Of a stretch of DNA of 64,000 nucleotides, positions 7,328-17,140 are shown in pieces. A model generated the notes under the pieces. That model made no database searches, was not told the origin of the DNA, and saw only the letters and a list, made by a program, of their open reading frames with translations. Positions within the stretch are counted from its first letter, which is position 1. Every line of letters begins with the position of its first letter. This DNA comes from CAYGTO01 sp964352815 (GTDB taxonomy: Bacteria; Pseudomonadota; Alphaproteobacteria; Rickettsiales; UBA3002), in NCBI GenBank assembly GCA_964352815.1, contig CAYGTO010000008.1, forward strand, positions 33,549 through 97,548. Reading direction: 5' to 3'. The translations under genes and the position numbers were made by a program.

Positions 7328-8518
7328 ATGCGAGCCACATCTTTCACACAATGGACCGTGTTAGCCGCGCTGTTAATCATCGTAGGGGGCGTGACCTACT
7401 ATTCGGCAAATGCGGAGTCATCTGAAGATGGTGATGCGATGCCGCCACAAATTCCTTCCGTTGACGTGGAAGTGCTCGCGCCTGATGTGATGCGTATATG
7501 GAACGAATTCTCAGGGCGCTTAGAAGCCGTCGATCATGTTGAGATCCGCCCGCGCGTCAGCGGAGAAATTGTCGCCGTGCAGTTTAAAGAAGGCAGTGTG
7601 GTAGAAGTAGGTGACCCGCTCTTCATCATCGACCCGCGCCCTTTCGAGGCCGACGTGGCAAGTGCGCAAGCCTCCCTTCAGTCGGCACGTTCGCAACGTG
7701 ATTTAGCGAAAGTTGAATTGGAACGCGCCCAGAAACTCGTGAAGAACGGTCATATTTCCGAGAGTGTGACCGATGAACGCCGTAATGCTTATAAGGTGGC
7801 GATTGCGAATATTGAGTCAGCGAAAGCGCGGCTCGACCAAGCGGAGCTTGATCTGGAATATGCGCATATTAAAGCGCCTGTCAGCGGCCGGATTAGTCGC
7901 GCCGAATTCACTAAAGGTAATCTGGTAGAGGCCAATCTGAACGCGCCAGTGCTTACCACTATTGTTTCGAACAAAGAGATTTATGCGGAGTTTGATGTTG
8001 ATGAGCAGACCTATTTGAGCACCGTGCGCAGTATGGGCCAGGATGAGGCAATGCCGGTGGAATTGCGCCTTGCAGGCGATGATGCGGTGATCTATCACGG
8101 CCATATCCACTCATTTGACAACCAGCTCGACATCGCCACGGGCACGATCCGTGCGCGTGGTATTTTTGAAAATAAAGATGGTGTATTGATTCCTGGTATG
8201 TACGCGAATGTACGCCTCGGCTCAGCCGCCAAACAGCGCTTGTTGCTCGTCAGCGAGAAAGCGATCGGCACCGACCAGGATAAGAAATATGTCTACGTGG
8301 TGACCCCCGAAGGGCAGGTGGAATATCGTGAAATCCGTATTGGGCGCACCATCAATGACAAGCGCGAAGTGCTGTTTGGCTTGCAGGCGGGCGAGCAGGT
8401 GATGGTCAATAGTTTACAGCGCGTGCAGCCGGGCATGAAAGTGAATCCGGTCGATGTGACAGGAGCGCCTCAGGCACGTGAGCATGATCATACCGCAACC
8501 CTAGCATTACAATCGTAG
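7328..8518 (+). CDS. RND efflux periplasmic adaptor (membrane fusion protein)
   Basis: This 396-residue AcrA/MexA-like adaptor would link the inner-membrane pump to an outer-membrane channel. It has an N-terminal hydrophobic anchor (VLAALLIIVGGVTYYSA) without a lipobox Cys. The lipoyl half-motif RVSGEIVAVQFKEGSVVEVGDPLF follows, then a coiled-coil hairpin rich in Ala/Arg/Glu (about residues 115-175). The second lipoyl half is IKAPVSGRISRAEFTKGNLV, and a beta-barrel and membrane-proximal domain finish the protein. The pump gene follows after 21 nt. No outer-membrane TolC partner is encoded here. Confidence 0.94.
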   Translation: MRATSFTQWTVLAALLIIVGGVTYYSANAESSEDGDAMPPQIPSVDVEVLAPDVMRIWNEFSGRLEAVDHVEIRPRVSGEIVAVQFKEGSVVEVGDPLFIIDPRPFEADVASAQASLQSARSQRDLAKVELERAQKLVKNGHISESVTDERRNAYKVAIANIESAKARLDQAELDLEYAHIKAPVSGRISRAEFTKGNLVEANLNAPVLTTIVSNKEIYAEFDVDEQTYLSTVRSMGQDEAMPVELRLAGDDAVIYHGHIHSFDNQLDIATGTIRARGIFENKDGVLIPGMYANVRLGSAAKQRLLLVSEKAIGTDQDKKYVYVVTPEGQVEYREIRIGRTINDKREVLFGLQAGEQVMVNSLQRVQPGMKVNPVDVTGAPQAREHDHTATLALQS

Positions 8519-8539
8519 CGACGACTTAAGGAAACCCTC

Positions 8540-11500
8540 ATGAGCCTGTCCGGATTTTTTATTGATCGCCCGATTTTTGCGAGTGCGATGTCAATTGTGA
8601 TCTTTCTGGCCGGGCTCATTGCGATGTTCCAGCTTCCGATCGCGGAATATCCGGATGTGACGCCGCCGGCGGTAGTGGTCACGGCGCAATTCCCAGGCGC
8701 GAATCCGAAAGTGATTGCGGAAACCGTTGCTACGCCGCTCGAAGAGCAAATCAACGGCGTGGAGAACATGCTCTATATGTATTCGCAGTCAACGTCGGAT
8801 GGCAAGATGACGCTGACCGTCACCTTTGCCATTGGCACCGATCCTGATCTGGCGCAGCAGCTCGTGCAAAACCGGGTCAGCCAAGCGGAGCCGCGATTGC
8901 CGGAAGTGACGCGTGAACTAGGAATCACCACGATTAAAAGCTCGCCCGATTTGACGATGGTAGTGCATCTGACCTCGCCGAATAAGCGCTATGAGAGCCT
9001 GTATTTGCGTAACTATGCGGTGATTAATGTCAAAGATCAGCTTGCGAAAATTAAGGGGGTCGGGCAGGTGCGCCTGTTTGGTGGCGGTGATTATGCGATG
9101 CGCCTTTGGCTGAACCCTGAGAAATTAGCAGAACGCAGCTTAACCGCGAATGATGTGGTGAATGCGGTGCGTGAACAGAATGTGCAGGTGGCAGCAGGCG
9201 TCATTGGCGGCCCGCCCTATGCCGACAAAGCGCAGCTACAATTTCAAATCAATGCGAAGGGCCGGCTCGATACTCCGACCGAGTTTGAAGATATTATTAT
9301 TCGCACCGGCGAGAATGGGCAAATCACCCGCTTAAGCGATATTGGCCGGGTGGAAATGGGGGCGTCGGAATATTCCCTGCGCTCGATGCTCAATAATGAC
9401 AATGCGGTGGCGATCCCGATCTTCGCTTCACCCGGCGCCAACGCACTCGACATTTCAACCAATGTGCGCGCGAAAATGGCCGAGCTGAAAAAGAATTTCC
9501 CAGAAGGGGTGGATTACAGCGTGGTCTATGACCCGACGGTCTTCGTCCAAAAGTCGATTGAATCAGTGATCACCACGCTGCTCGAAGCAGTGGCGCTCGT
9601 GGTGCTTGTGGTGATTATTTTCCTTCAGCGCTGGCGCGCCGCAATCATCCCGCTCTTAGCCGTTCCGGTCTCGATCGTGGGAACCTTTGGTATCATGATC
9701 TTGCTGGGCTTTTCGATCAATGTGCTCACCTTGTTCGGGCTGATTCTGGCGATCGGGATTGTCGTTGATGACGCGATCATCGTGGTAGAAAATGTCGAGC
9801 GGAACATTGAAGAGGGCCTCTCGCCGCATGACGCTGCCATCCAAGCGATGCAAGAAGTCACCGGCCCAATCATCGCGACCACGCTGGTGCTCGTTGCGGT
9901 GTTTATTCCGATTTCTTTTATCAGCGGACTGACCGGACAATTCTATCAACAATTCGCCCTGACCATTGCCATTTCGACGGTGATTTCATCGTTCAATTCA
10001 CTGACGCTTAGCCCGGCCATGTCGCGCGTCTTGCTGAAGCCGCAAGGCGAGGGCAGGGACTGGCTTACCTGCGCGATGGATAGAGTGTTTGGTGGGTTTT
10101 TTGCCTGGTTCAACCGATTCTTCCAGCGCCGCTCTGAAGGCTATGCGCGCGGCGTCACCGGCATTTTAAAACGCTGCTCTCTTGGCATGGCGATCTATGC
10201 GGTGCTCGTTTTTGCTACCTGGGGCATGTTCAATGTGATCCCCACCGGGTTTGTGCCGGTACAAGATAAGCAATATCTCATTAGCTTCGCGCAACTTCCT
10301 GACGGTTCGACCTTGGAGCGTACTGAGGAAGTGATTCGCGAAATGTCGAAAATTGCGCTTGAGACGGAAGGGGTGACTGGGTCGGTCGCGTTCCCCGGGC
10401 TGTCGATCAATGGATTCACCAATTCATCAAGCGCAGGGATTGTGTTTGTGACGTTGGATGATTTTGGGAACCGTACCAGTAGCAACCTCTCCGGCCCGGC
10501 GATCACGCAGGCGCTTCAGCAGAAATTTAATGGTATTGAGGAGGCGTTCATCGCCATCTTCCCGCCGCCGCCTGTGCGTGGCCTGGGGACTGCCGGCGGG
10601 TTTAAGCTGCAAATTGAGGACCGCACCGACCAAGGCTATGAAAAGCTGAATGAGGTGATGAATGCTGTCGTGAATAAGGCACGTGAAGCGCCTGAGCTTG
10701 ATCCCTATTCAGTCTATTCGTCTTACAAGATCAACGTACCGCAACTCTATGCCGAGCTGGACCGCACCAAAGCCAAACAGCTAGGTCTCAACATTCGTGA
10801 AGTGTTTGACTCGATGCAGATTTTCTTAGGATCGCTCTACATCAATGATTTCAATCGCTTTGGCCGCACCTATCAAGTGATTGCCCAAGCTGAAAACCAA
10901 TTCCGTGATACGCCGGATGATATTTTGCGTCTTAAAGTGCGTAACAATGAAGGTGAAATGGTGCCGCTGGGTGCGATCGTCAATGTCAGTGAAACCTTCG
11001 GTCCGGAATCGGCGCAGCGCTATAACGCATTCCGTGCTGCAGACGTGAATGGAAATGCCGCGCCGGGTTATTCCTCCGGTCAAGCGCAAGATGCGATGAC
11101 ACGGATTTTGGAAGAAACGCTGCCGCCCGGAATGGTGTTTGAATGGACCGAGTTGACCTATCAGCAGATCTTGGCGGGCGACACGACCTTGGTTGTGATT
11201 CCGCTCGTGTTGTTCCTCGTCTTCCTTGTGCTTGCGGCACAGTATGAAAGTCTGACGCTGCCGATGGCGATTATTCTGATCGTGCCGATGAGTATGCTCT
11301 CGGCGCTGAGCGGCATTTGGCTGACGGGCGGTGATAACAATATTTTCACCCAGATTAGCCTGTTTGTATTGATGGGACTCGCGACCAAGAATGCGATTCT
11401 GATTGTCGAATTCGCACGTGAGCTTGAGCATCAAGGCCGCGGCATTGTCGATGCGGCGATCGAAGCAAGCCAGATGCGGTTGCGTCCGATTTTGATGACC

Positions 11501-11770
11501 TCCTTCGCCTTCATTATGGGGGTGTTGCCGATGGCGATTTCAACCGGTGCGGGCGCTGAGATGCGTCAAGCACTCGGGATCGCGGTTTTCTCTGGCATGC
11601 TCGGCGTGACCTTCTTTGGCTTGTTCCTGACGCCACTTTTCTATGTCATCTTGCGCAAATGGGAGACGCGGAACCAGCCCATTCCTACCAGCGTGCCAGA
11701 AGCAGAGATGCACGAAGAGTCGTCGCTGGAATATTACGATGCGGCAGACGAAGACATGCGGGGTTCTTGA
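8540..11770 (+). CDS. RND multidrug efflux transporter, AcrB/HAE1 type
   Basis: This 1076-residue inner-membrane proton antiporter has the normal AcrB length and start (MSLSGFFIDRPIFASAMSIVI). The proton-relay Asp pair is D410/D411 in GIVVDDAIIVVENVERN, and the matching Lys is K950 in MGLATKNAILIVEFA. Two periplasmic loops and 12 membrane helices are expected. It is the last gene of the operon with the adaptor and two small ORFs, under the predicted TetR operators. Substrates cannot be read from sequence; family homology suggests drugs, detergents or dyes. Confidence 0.96.
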   Translation: MSLSGFFIDRPIFASAMSIVIFLAGLIAMFQLPIAEYPDVTPPAVVVTAQFPGANPKVIAETVATPLEEQINGVENMLYMYSQSTSDGKMTLTVTFAIGTDPDLAQQLVQNRVSQAEPRLPEVTRELGITTIKSSPDLTMVVHLTSPNKRYESLYLRNYAVINVKDQLAKIKGVGQVRLFGGGDYAMRLWLNPEKLAERSLTANDVVNAVREQNVQVAAGVIGGPPYADKAQLQFQINAKGRLDTPTEFEDIIIRTGENGQITRLSDIGRVEMGASEYSLRSMLNNDNAVAIPIFASPGANALDISTNVRAKMAELKKNFPEGVDYSVVYDPTVFVQKSIESVITTLLEAVALVVLVVIIFLQRWRAAIIPLLAVPVSIVGTFGIMILLGFSINVLTLFGLILAIGIVVDDAIIVVENVERNIEEGLSPHDAAIQAMQEVTGPIIATTLVLVAVFIPISFISGLTGQFYQQFALTIAISTVISSFNSLTLSPAMSRVLLKPQGEGRDWLTCAMDRVFGGFFAWFNRFFQRRSEGYARGVTGILKRCSLGMAIYAVLVFATWGMFNVIPTGFVPVQDKQYLISFAQLPDGSTLERTEEVIREMSKIALETEGVTGSVAFPGLSINGFTNSSSAGIVFVTLDDFGNRTSSNLSGPAITQALQQKFNGIEEAFIAIFPPPPVRGLGTAGGFKLQIEDRTDQGYEKLNEVMNAVVNKAREAPELDPYSVYSSYKINVPQLYAELDRTKAKQLGLNIREVFDSMQIFLGSLYINDFNRFGRTYQVIAQAENQFRDTPDDILRLKVRNNEGEMVPLGAIVNVSETFGPESAQRYNAFRAADVNGNAAPGYSSGQAQDAMTRILEETLPPGMVFEWTELTYQQILAGDTTLVVIPLVLFLVFLVLAAQYESLTLPMAIILIVPMSMLSALSGIWLTGGDNNIFTQISLFVLMGLATKNAILIVEFARELEHQGRGIVDAAIEASQMRLRPILMTSFAFIMGVLPMAISTGAGAEMRQALGIAVFSGMLGVTFFGLFLTPLFYVILRKWETRNQPIPTSVPEAEMHEESSLEYYDAADEDMRGS

Positions 11771-11841
11771 TCTCTCTAGCAATGGTTTGACATTGCATAC
11801 GATTTTCACTAGCGTGGCTCAAACAATAGGAGCCTACACCC

Positions 11842-12330
11842 ATGCGTTCATTTCTAATGAGTCTTTTAATCATTGTGATGCCGATGCTCGCTGCTTCAGA
11901 AGAAGCAAAGAAACCCGAACTAACGAAAGAAACGATTGGTAGCTGGGTGGTGATTTGTCTCAAAGAAGACCCGAGCCGCTGTGAAATCGTTCAGCAGCTA
12001 TCGCGCAAAGATAATGGCCAGCAGCTCGTGCGTATGGGGATCGCCAAAGTAGGTGAGAAAAAACAATTGCTTGCCACCGCAATCCTGCCGTTGGGTATTG
12101 CGCTCGACAAGTCGGTATCCATCGGAGTGGATGAGAATGCAGGGAAGGCCATGCCGGTGAAGACGTGCACGCCGGCCGGCTGTATCGCGACATTTGCGCC
12201 CCAAGACGCAGATATCAAACAGATGAAGAAGGGCAAGAACATGAAGCTGAAATTTGCGACGGCCAATGGTCAGCCCATTGAGCTCGAACTCTCTCTCAAA
12301 GGCTTTACCAAAGCCTACGGCAAAATCTAG
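11842..12330 (+). CDS. Invasion-associated locus B (IalB) family protein, copy 1
   Basis: This 162-residue exported protein has an N-terminal signal (MRSFLMSLLIIVMPMLAAS). The IalB pattern follows: a W-V-V-x-C segment (GSWVVICLKEDPSRCEIVQQL), a central PLGIALDKSVSIGVD and a second Cys pair (KTCTPAGCIATF). Four Cys probably form two disulfides in the periplasm. IalB is linked to erythrocyte invasion in Bartonella, but the family is widespread in free-living alphaproteobacteria, where its role is poorly known. A paralogue follows 72 bp downstream. Confidence 0.85.
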   Translation: MRSFLMSLLIIVMPMLAASEEAKKPELTKETIGSWVVICLKEDPSRCEIVQQLSRKDNGQQLVRMGIAKVGEKKQLLATAILPLGIALDKSVSIGVDENAGKAMPVKTCTPAGCIATFAPQDADIKQMKKGKNMKLKFATANGQPIELELSLKGFTKAYGKI

Positions 12331-12402
12331 CACTGTACGGCCCGTTCTGCAAAACTTGTGGAAAGATTTTGACAAAACGGTGCGCTCACCTACTGTTTGA
12401 CC

Positions 12403-12942
12403 ATGCATATCACGAATCTTAAGAAATTAGCTCTTATCGCATCCCCGCTGGTCGTGCTTTTGCTGATCACGGTAATGTTTATTGTGATGGGCGATAGCAC
12501 TGAAGAAACGTCTGAGAAACAAGTCACGAACGATGTCTACCAAGATTGGGTGCGTGTATGCGCCAAGGATAATGCCAATCAATGCGAGGTCGTGCAGCAG
12601 CTCACCAAGCAGGAGACCGGCCAGCTCGTCGCCAAAATGGCGGTGGTGAAGCTTAAAGAGGGCGCGGCGCTTGGAACGGTGATCACGCCGTTAGGAATTT
12701 CGCTCCAGCAAACCCCTATGTTGGTTCTTAATGAAACAACGAACATTCCGCTGCAAATGAAGACATGCATGCTCTCCGGCTGTATGGGGATGCTTCAGCT
12801 CACTCCTGAGCTTATGGATGGGCTAAAACAGGGCGAATCACTCAAACTTAAACTCGCGAACGAATCGGGCGCACCTATTGTCTTCGATCTATCGTTAAAA
12901 GGCTTTGATCAAGCCTATGACGGGCTGCCTGAACGCAGCTAG
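12403..12942 (+). CDS. Invasion-associated locus B (IalB) family protein, copy 2
   Basis: This 179-residue paralogue shares the same order of motifs: VRVCAKDNANQCEVVQQLTK, TPLGISLQQTPMLVLNE and KTCMLSGCMGMLQL, ending LSLKGFDQAYDG as copy 1 ends LSLKGFTKAYG. It differs in having an N-terminal transmembrane segment (ALIASPLVVLLLITVMFIV) without an obvious cleavage site, so it may stay anchored in the inner membrane. I chose ATG 12403; a TTG at 12397 would add only two residues. The pair looks like a tandem duplication. Confidence 0.83.
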   Translation: MHITNLKKLALIASPLVVLLLITVMFIVMGDSTEETSEKQVTNDVYQDWVRVCAKDNANQCEVVQQLTKQETGQLVAKMAVVKLKEGAALGTVITPLGISLQQTPMLVLNETTNIPLQMKTCMLSGCMGMLQLTPELMDGLKQGESLKLKLANESGAPIVFDLSLKGFDQAYDGLPERS

Positions 12943-12976
12943 CACGCGAAATGCGCGCAACAGCGCCGAGGCAAAA

Positions 12977-12991
12977 TTGCAACAGTTGCAA
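12977..12991. promoter_or_regulatory. Perfect palindrome upstream of the autotransporter
   Basis: TTGCAAC-A-GTTGCAA is a perfect 7-bp inverted repeat around one base. It is followed by eight A residues and lies 120 bp before the autotransporter start. A one-base centre is too tight for a hairpin, so a dimeric-regulator operator is more likely. The regulator is unknown. Confidence 0.4.
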
Positions 12992-13110
12992 AAAAAACTC
13001 CTGATTCATTCACAGATTGCGTAATGCACTTTACAAACGAATTGCTGCTCTATATCTAGGTTATCAGGATATTGTGTCTAATATTTAACTTAATCAAGGG
13101 AAGGTAACCA

Positions 13111-16100
13111 ATGTTACACAAAGGTTCAAACAAAACACTAAGAAACGCGCTTCTTACGGGTGCATCGGGTCTTGCGATCCTGCTTTCAGCTCAGGCAGCG
13201 TTTGCGACGGCGACGGGCGAAGTAGCAAATGGCGGCACGTCAAATGCAACGGATGCAAATGGTATTTTAGAGAGCAACGAAACGGGTACAGTAACCGTTA
13301 CTATCGATGATGCAGCGAATGGCGGCATCAACTTCGGTACAAACGGTGGTGCTGATGCAATCACATTGAATGAAGCAGGTGGCGCAACAGCGTTGGTGCT
13401 AAACGTGACTGACTCAGCGGGTACGGATACGATTACCTTCAACGAAAACATTACGGTTGCTGGCAACGCAGGCAACACGTTGACAATGAACTTCACGAAC
13501 TCAAACGGTGTGTTCGATGGTAATATTGCAACATCGGCAGGTGCCGTGGCAATTAATGCCGGTTCTGGAATGGCTGACCCAACCATCACGTTGACGTTTG
13601 GCACATCTGCGAATGAAAACCAAACGATCAATGCAGCAATCAATGCGGTGGATGCAACTGATACAGTGAACATCATTGTGAATAACGCCGATGGTGGCGC
13701 TGCAGGTGCGGCGAACACCACGACCTTCTCGCAAGCGATTGGTGGAACGACGGCAGCAACGGCAGTTGATTCAATCTTGATCGATGCGGCAACAGGTGAT
13801 GACACGGTAACAGCTATCTTTAGCTCTAGCGTGAACACGGGTGCATTCACAATTACTGCGGATGACACAGCAAACCGCCCTGCGACAGCAACGATTAATG
13901 GTAACCTAACGGCTTCAGGCGTAGTCACGGTGACAGCAGCAAACAATGCGGCTGCAAACCTTACGCTTAATGGTGACATGAACACTGCCACTACTTACAG
14001 CCTAGACGAAGATACAGGCGTGGCGACGATGACGGTTTCTGGCGCGAATGCTCAGATGGTTGCGGGTAACGTGGTCGGTGCTGCTGACGCAGAAGGTGTT
14101 CTCGTTGTGAACAATGCAAACGGTGCAACCTTTACTGGCCTTGTGGGTGAGTTGACAAATGCTGCGGCTGACAGAACGCTTGATGCATTGAACATCGGAA
14201 CAGTTGATGGTGCGAACTCTTCAGCAACGTTCCAGACTGGCTTGTCAGCAACCACGATCACGCTTGGTGATGCTGACAACACAAGCAACGATACGGCAAC
14301 TCTAAATCTAGAGACACAAGCGGCTGGCCTCACGGTTACGGCAACAAACATCAATGGCGACGGTGCCAACGATGATGTTGCGACAGTGAATGTGCTCGAT
14401 GCAACAGGTGGTGCGGCGCCAGATACGGTGACCATTACAGGTGCGATCGGTGGAGGTGCTCCTGTTGACAACCTAAATGTTGGTAGCGCAACACAAGGTG
14501 GTGCCTTGGTTATCAGCGGAACAGCAGCTGCAACCAACATCAACGTGATTGGTGGTGACAATGCGGCTGAAGATTCAACGGCTGAATTCCAAACGGCTAT
14601 CACTGCGACCACAGTCGTGATCAACGATAATGCTGGCTCTGCAACGCTTTCTGTGAACACCACTAACGGTGCGCAAACCATTGCGGGTACGTTTGACGGT
14701 GGCGCAGCAGGTGAGGGAACGCTGAATGTCTTTGATGATGATTCGGGTGCGAGTGATCTTGCGACCTTCTCGGGTGCAGTGGGTACCACAACGGCCTCTC
14801 TTGGTACGGTGAATGTTGGTAACGCAACGAATGGTGGTGACGCAAGCTTTGGCACTACCTTTGCGGCGACTAACGTGAACGTCACCGGTGGTGACGCAGT
14901 AGGAGAGAACGCAGGTGCGATCTTCATTGGCGATGCGGCCATTACAAACTTAAATGTGACCGGTGGTAGCAATGGTGCAGCAGGAGAAAGTGCTGTGGCT
15001 GAATTCCGCTCAGCCGTGAACGTCACCAACGCAACGTTGAACGATGATACGAGTGCAACAGCAACCATGCTTGTGAACACTACGAACGGTGCGCAGGCCG
15101 TTGCGACCGTAATTAACGGTGCTGCAGCAGGCGAAGGTACGTTGAACGTATCGGATGATGATGCAGGTGAAACGGATGCAGCGACTTTCTCGAACGCGGT
15201 TGGTGCAACGAACGGTCTTGCTGCGATCAATATCGGTACAGCGACGCTTGGTGGTTCTGCGGTGTTTAACAACAACGTTACTGCAACCAACATTACGCTT
15301 ATCTCGGGTAACGCAGGTGGTGAGACTGCCAATGCAACCTTCCTTGGAAACGTGACCGGTGCGGTTGCGATGACAGACACAGGTGGTCTGGCATCGACAA
15401 TTAACCTGAACGGCACGTCAGCTCAGACAGTGTCTGGCGCGATTACCGCGGGTAACGATGGTGATGGTGACATCAACGTCAACAACACAATGGGTACAGT
15501 GACGTTCTCAGGCGCGATTGGTAGCTCTGCTGGTAACTCAGTCGACGACATCACGCTTGCGACGGGTTCAACGACGGTCTTCAGCGCTGCTGTAGATGCG
15601 GATCGTGTGATCACAAGTGGAACGGGCACGTCAGTGACGTTCGGAGTTGATGCTAACACGCTTGACCTCGATCTGAACCTTGCAGATGGCTCGACTCTGA
15701 TTGCAGGTTCGGGTGTTGCAAACGGTGAAACGGTGGTGACTCTTGGCGCTAACACCGATTTGACTGGTCGTAACGTCACGATTCAAGCTCCGGTGAACCT
15801 TGCAGACGGCGAGAGCTTCACGCTCTTCGGCGGAGCAGGTGCTGGTAACGCGAACAACGCAACCTTCACAGTCACTGATAACGCGCTCTTCGACTATGCC
15901 GAAGCGGCGGGTGTTGTGACGGCGAACCGTCGCTCTACCTCTGAATCAGCAAGCCAGCTTGGTGTGAACACAAGTGCAGTCGACGCATTGACGAACTCGA
16001 TTGCGGCCAACACTGCAGCAGTTCAAGATACGATCTCGACTGAATTGGCAGCAGGTGGTGCACGTGCGAAGGCAATCACTGAGAAGTCACAAGGTGATAA

Positions 16101-17073
16101 CACCGGTGGTGCTTCGACAGCGACAACCACAGCACAAACCACTGTCACTACGAACAATATTGTGGGTGCACGCCTTGACTCGGTTCGTGGCAACTCGCAA
16201 ACGGCTTCGCTCGACACTGGTTTCGCAACTGGTAGCGGTGACATGTCTAAGTCAGCGTGGTTCAAAGCCTTCACGAACCTCGCAGACCAGGATGAGCGTG
16301 ACGGAGTTTCTGGCTTCGAAGCAGACACGTTTGGTTTCGTAGCGGGTATTGATAAAGAAGTTTCTCCAGGCGTACGCGTTGGTGTGGCAGCAGGGTATGC
16401 AAACTCTGATGTTGACAGCGACAGTGCAAACAACCTTGAGAGCGACATCGACCAGTACCAGTTGAGCGTATATGGTGATTACGATCTCGGAGCATACTAT
16501 CTCGAAGGGATGCTCGGATATGCGTATAACGATATCGAGACGACTCGTTTGACAGTTGCTGATACGGTCGCAAATGGTGACTACTCAACTAACCAATACT
16601 CAGCATTGATTGGTGTGGGTAAGCCATACGCACTCAGCAATGGTGGCACGTTGACAGCGAAAGCGAGCTTGAACTACATCCACGTAGAAGGCGAGAGCTT
16701 CACTGAGACAGGCGCTGGCGTAAACAACCAAACGCAAAACATCGATGATATCGACATCGCGATTGCACGTTTGGGTGGTAGCTACGCAAAAGAATACAAA
16801 ACGGACCAAGGACGCATTATTCCTGAGTTCCGTGCGGGTGTTCTTTACGATCTGATCGGTGATGAAGGTTCATCTACTTCAACCAACGCGGGTGGTGGTG
16901 CAGCCTTCAGTACGAACGGTGCAGATGTTGCTCAGTTCGGTGGTACCGCGGGTGCTGGCCTGAACTACCGTGCTGACGGTGGTAAGTGGGACCTCAGCGT
17001 CAACTACGATGCTGAAGCACGTGCTGACTTCCTAGCACACACTGGACAAGTAAGAGCACGTTACAATTTCTAA
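13111..17073 (+). CDS. Large autotransporter (type V secretion) with repetitive beta-helix passenger
   Basis: This 1320-residue surface protein has an N-terminal signal peptide (LTGASGLAILLSAQAAFATA) and a long passenger. The passenger is rich in Gly, Ala, Asn and Thr, with NVTGGD, TFSGAVG and TLNVxDDD motifs typical of beta-helical autotransporters. The last 270 or so residues form a beta-barrel translocator (from about MSKSAWFKAFTNLADQ), ending in RARYNF with a terminal Phe as outer-membrane barrels require. A 137-140-residue repeat occurs twice in the passenger. The ribosome site is AGGGAAGG just before ATG 13111, and a strong terminator follows. Adhesion is a usual role of the family but is not shown here. 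Confidence 0.92.
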   Translation: MLHKGSNKTLRNALLTGASGLAILLSAQAAFATATGEVANGGTSNATDANGILESNETGTVTVTIDDAANGGINFGTNGGADAITLNEAGGATALVLNVTDSAGTDTITFNENITVAGNAGNTLTMNFTNSNGVFDGNIATSAGAVAINAGSGMADPTITLTFGTSANENQTINAAINAVDATDTVNIIVNNADGGAAGAANTTTFSQAIGGTTAATAVDSILIDAATGDDTVTAIFSSSVNTGAFTITADDTANRPATATINGNLTASGVVTVTAANNAAANLTLNGDMNTATTYSLDEDTGVATMTVSGANAQMVAGNVVGAADAEGVLVVNNANGATFTGLVGELTNAAADRTLDALNIGTVDGANSSATFQTGLSATTITLGDADNTSNDTATLNLETQAAGLTVTATNINGDGANDDVATVNVLDATGGAAPDTVTITGAIGGGAPVDNLNVGSATQGGALVISGTAAATNINVIGGDNAAEDSTAEFQTAITATTVVINDNAGSATLSVNTTNGAQTIAGTFDGGAAGEGTLNVFDDDSGASDLATFSGAVGTTTASLGTVNVGNATNGGDASFGTTFAATNVNVTGGDAVGENAGAIFIGDAAITNLNVTGGSNGAAGESAVAEFRSAVNVTNATLNDDTSATATMLVNTTNGAQAVATVINGAAAGEGTLNVSDDDAGETDAATFSNAVGATNGLAAINIGTATLGGSAVFNNNVTATNITLISGNAGGETANATFLGNVTGAVAMTDTGGLASTINLNGTSAQTVSGAITAGNDGDGDINVNNTMGTVTFSGAIGSSAGNSVDDITLATGSTTVFSAAVDADRVITSGTGTSVTFGVDANTLDLDLNLADGSTLIAGSGVANGETVVTLGANTDLTGRNVTIQAPVNLADGESFTLFGGAGAGNANNATFTVTDNALFDYAEAAGVVTANRRSTSESASQLGVNTSAVDALTNSIAANTAAVQDTISTELAAGGARAKAITEKSQGDNTGGASTATTTAQTTVTTNNIVGARLDSVRGNSQTASLDTGFATGSGDMSKSAWFKAFTNLADQDERDGVSGFEADTFGFVAGIDKEVSPGVRVGVAAGYANSDVDSDSANNLESDIDQYQLSVYGDYDLGAYYLEGMLGYAYNDIETTRLTVADTVANGDYSTNQYSALIGVGKPYALSNGGTLTAKASLNYIHVEGESFTETGAGVNNQTQNIDDIDIAIARLGGSYAKEYKTDQGRIIPEFRAGVLYDLIGDEGSSTSTNAGGGAAFSTNGADVAQFGGTAGAGLNYRADGGKWDLSVNYDAEARADFLAHTGQVRARYNF
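14530..15360 (+). repeat. Internal tandem repeat of the autotransporter passenger
   Basis: Two copies of a 411-420-bp unit, about 14530-14940 and 14941-15360, encode 137-140 residues each. Matching landmarks are VNTTNGAQ (14653 and 15073), AAGEGTLNV and the following DDD. The copies have diverged at the protein level, so the duplication is not recent. Confidence 0.75.
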
Positions 17074-17095
17074 GTTGTGCATGCTTGATGAGAAG

Positions 17096-17126
17096 AGGCC
17101 CCATCTCAGATGGGGCCTTTTTTTTT
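17096..17126 (+). terminator. Rho-independent terminator of the autotransporter
   Basis: AGGCCCCATCT and AGATGGGGCCT form an 11-bp stem with a very short loop, followed by nine T residues, 23 nt after the autotransporter stop. It ends just before the next gene's ATG at 17141 and is the clearest intrinsic terminator in the window. Confidence 0.92.
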
Positions 17127-17140
17127 GCCTAAAGAATCAA

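Noticed and set aside
13191..13991. Long antisense ORF (266 codons) in the autotransporter
   Set aside because: It is a mirror of the codon bias of the repetitive Gly/Ala/Thr-rich passenger; it has no ribosome site and reads as Val/Ala/Pro-rich nonsense.
14052..15416. Long antisense ORF (454 codons) in the autotransporter
   Set aside because: Same cause: low-complexity sense codons leave the opposite strand open. No domain or start signal.
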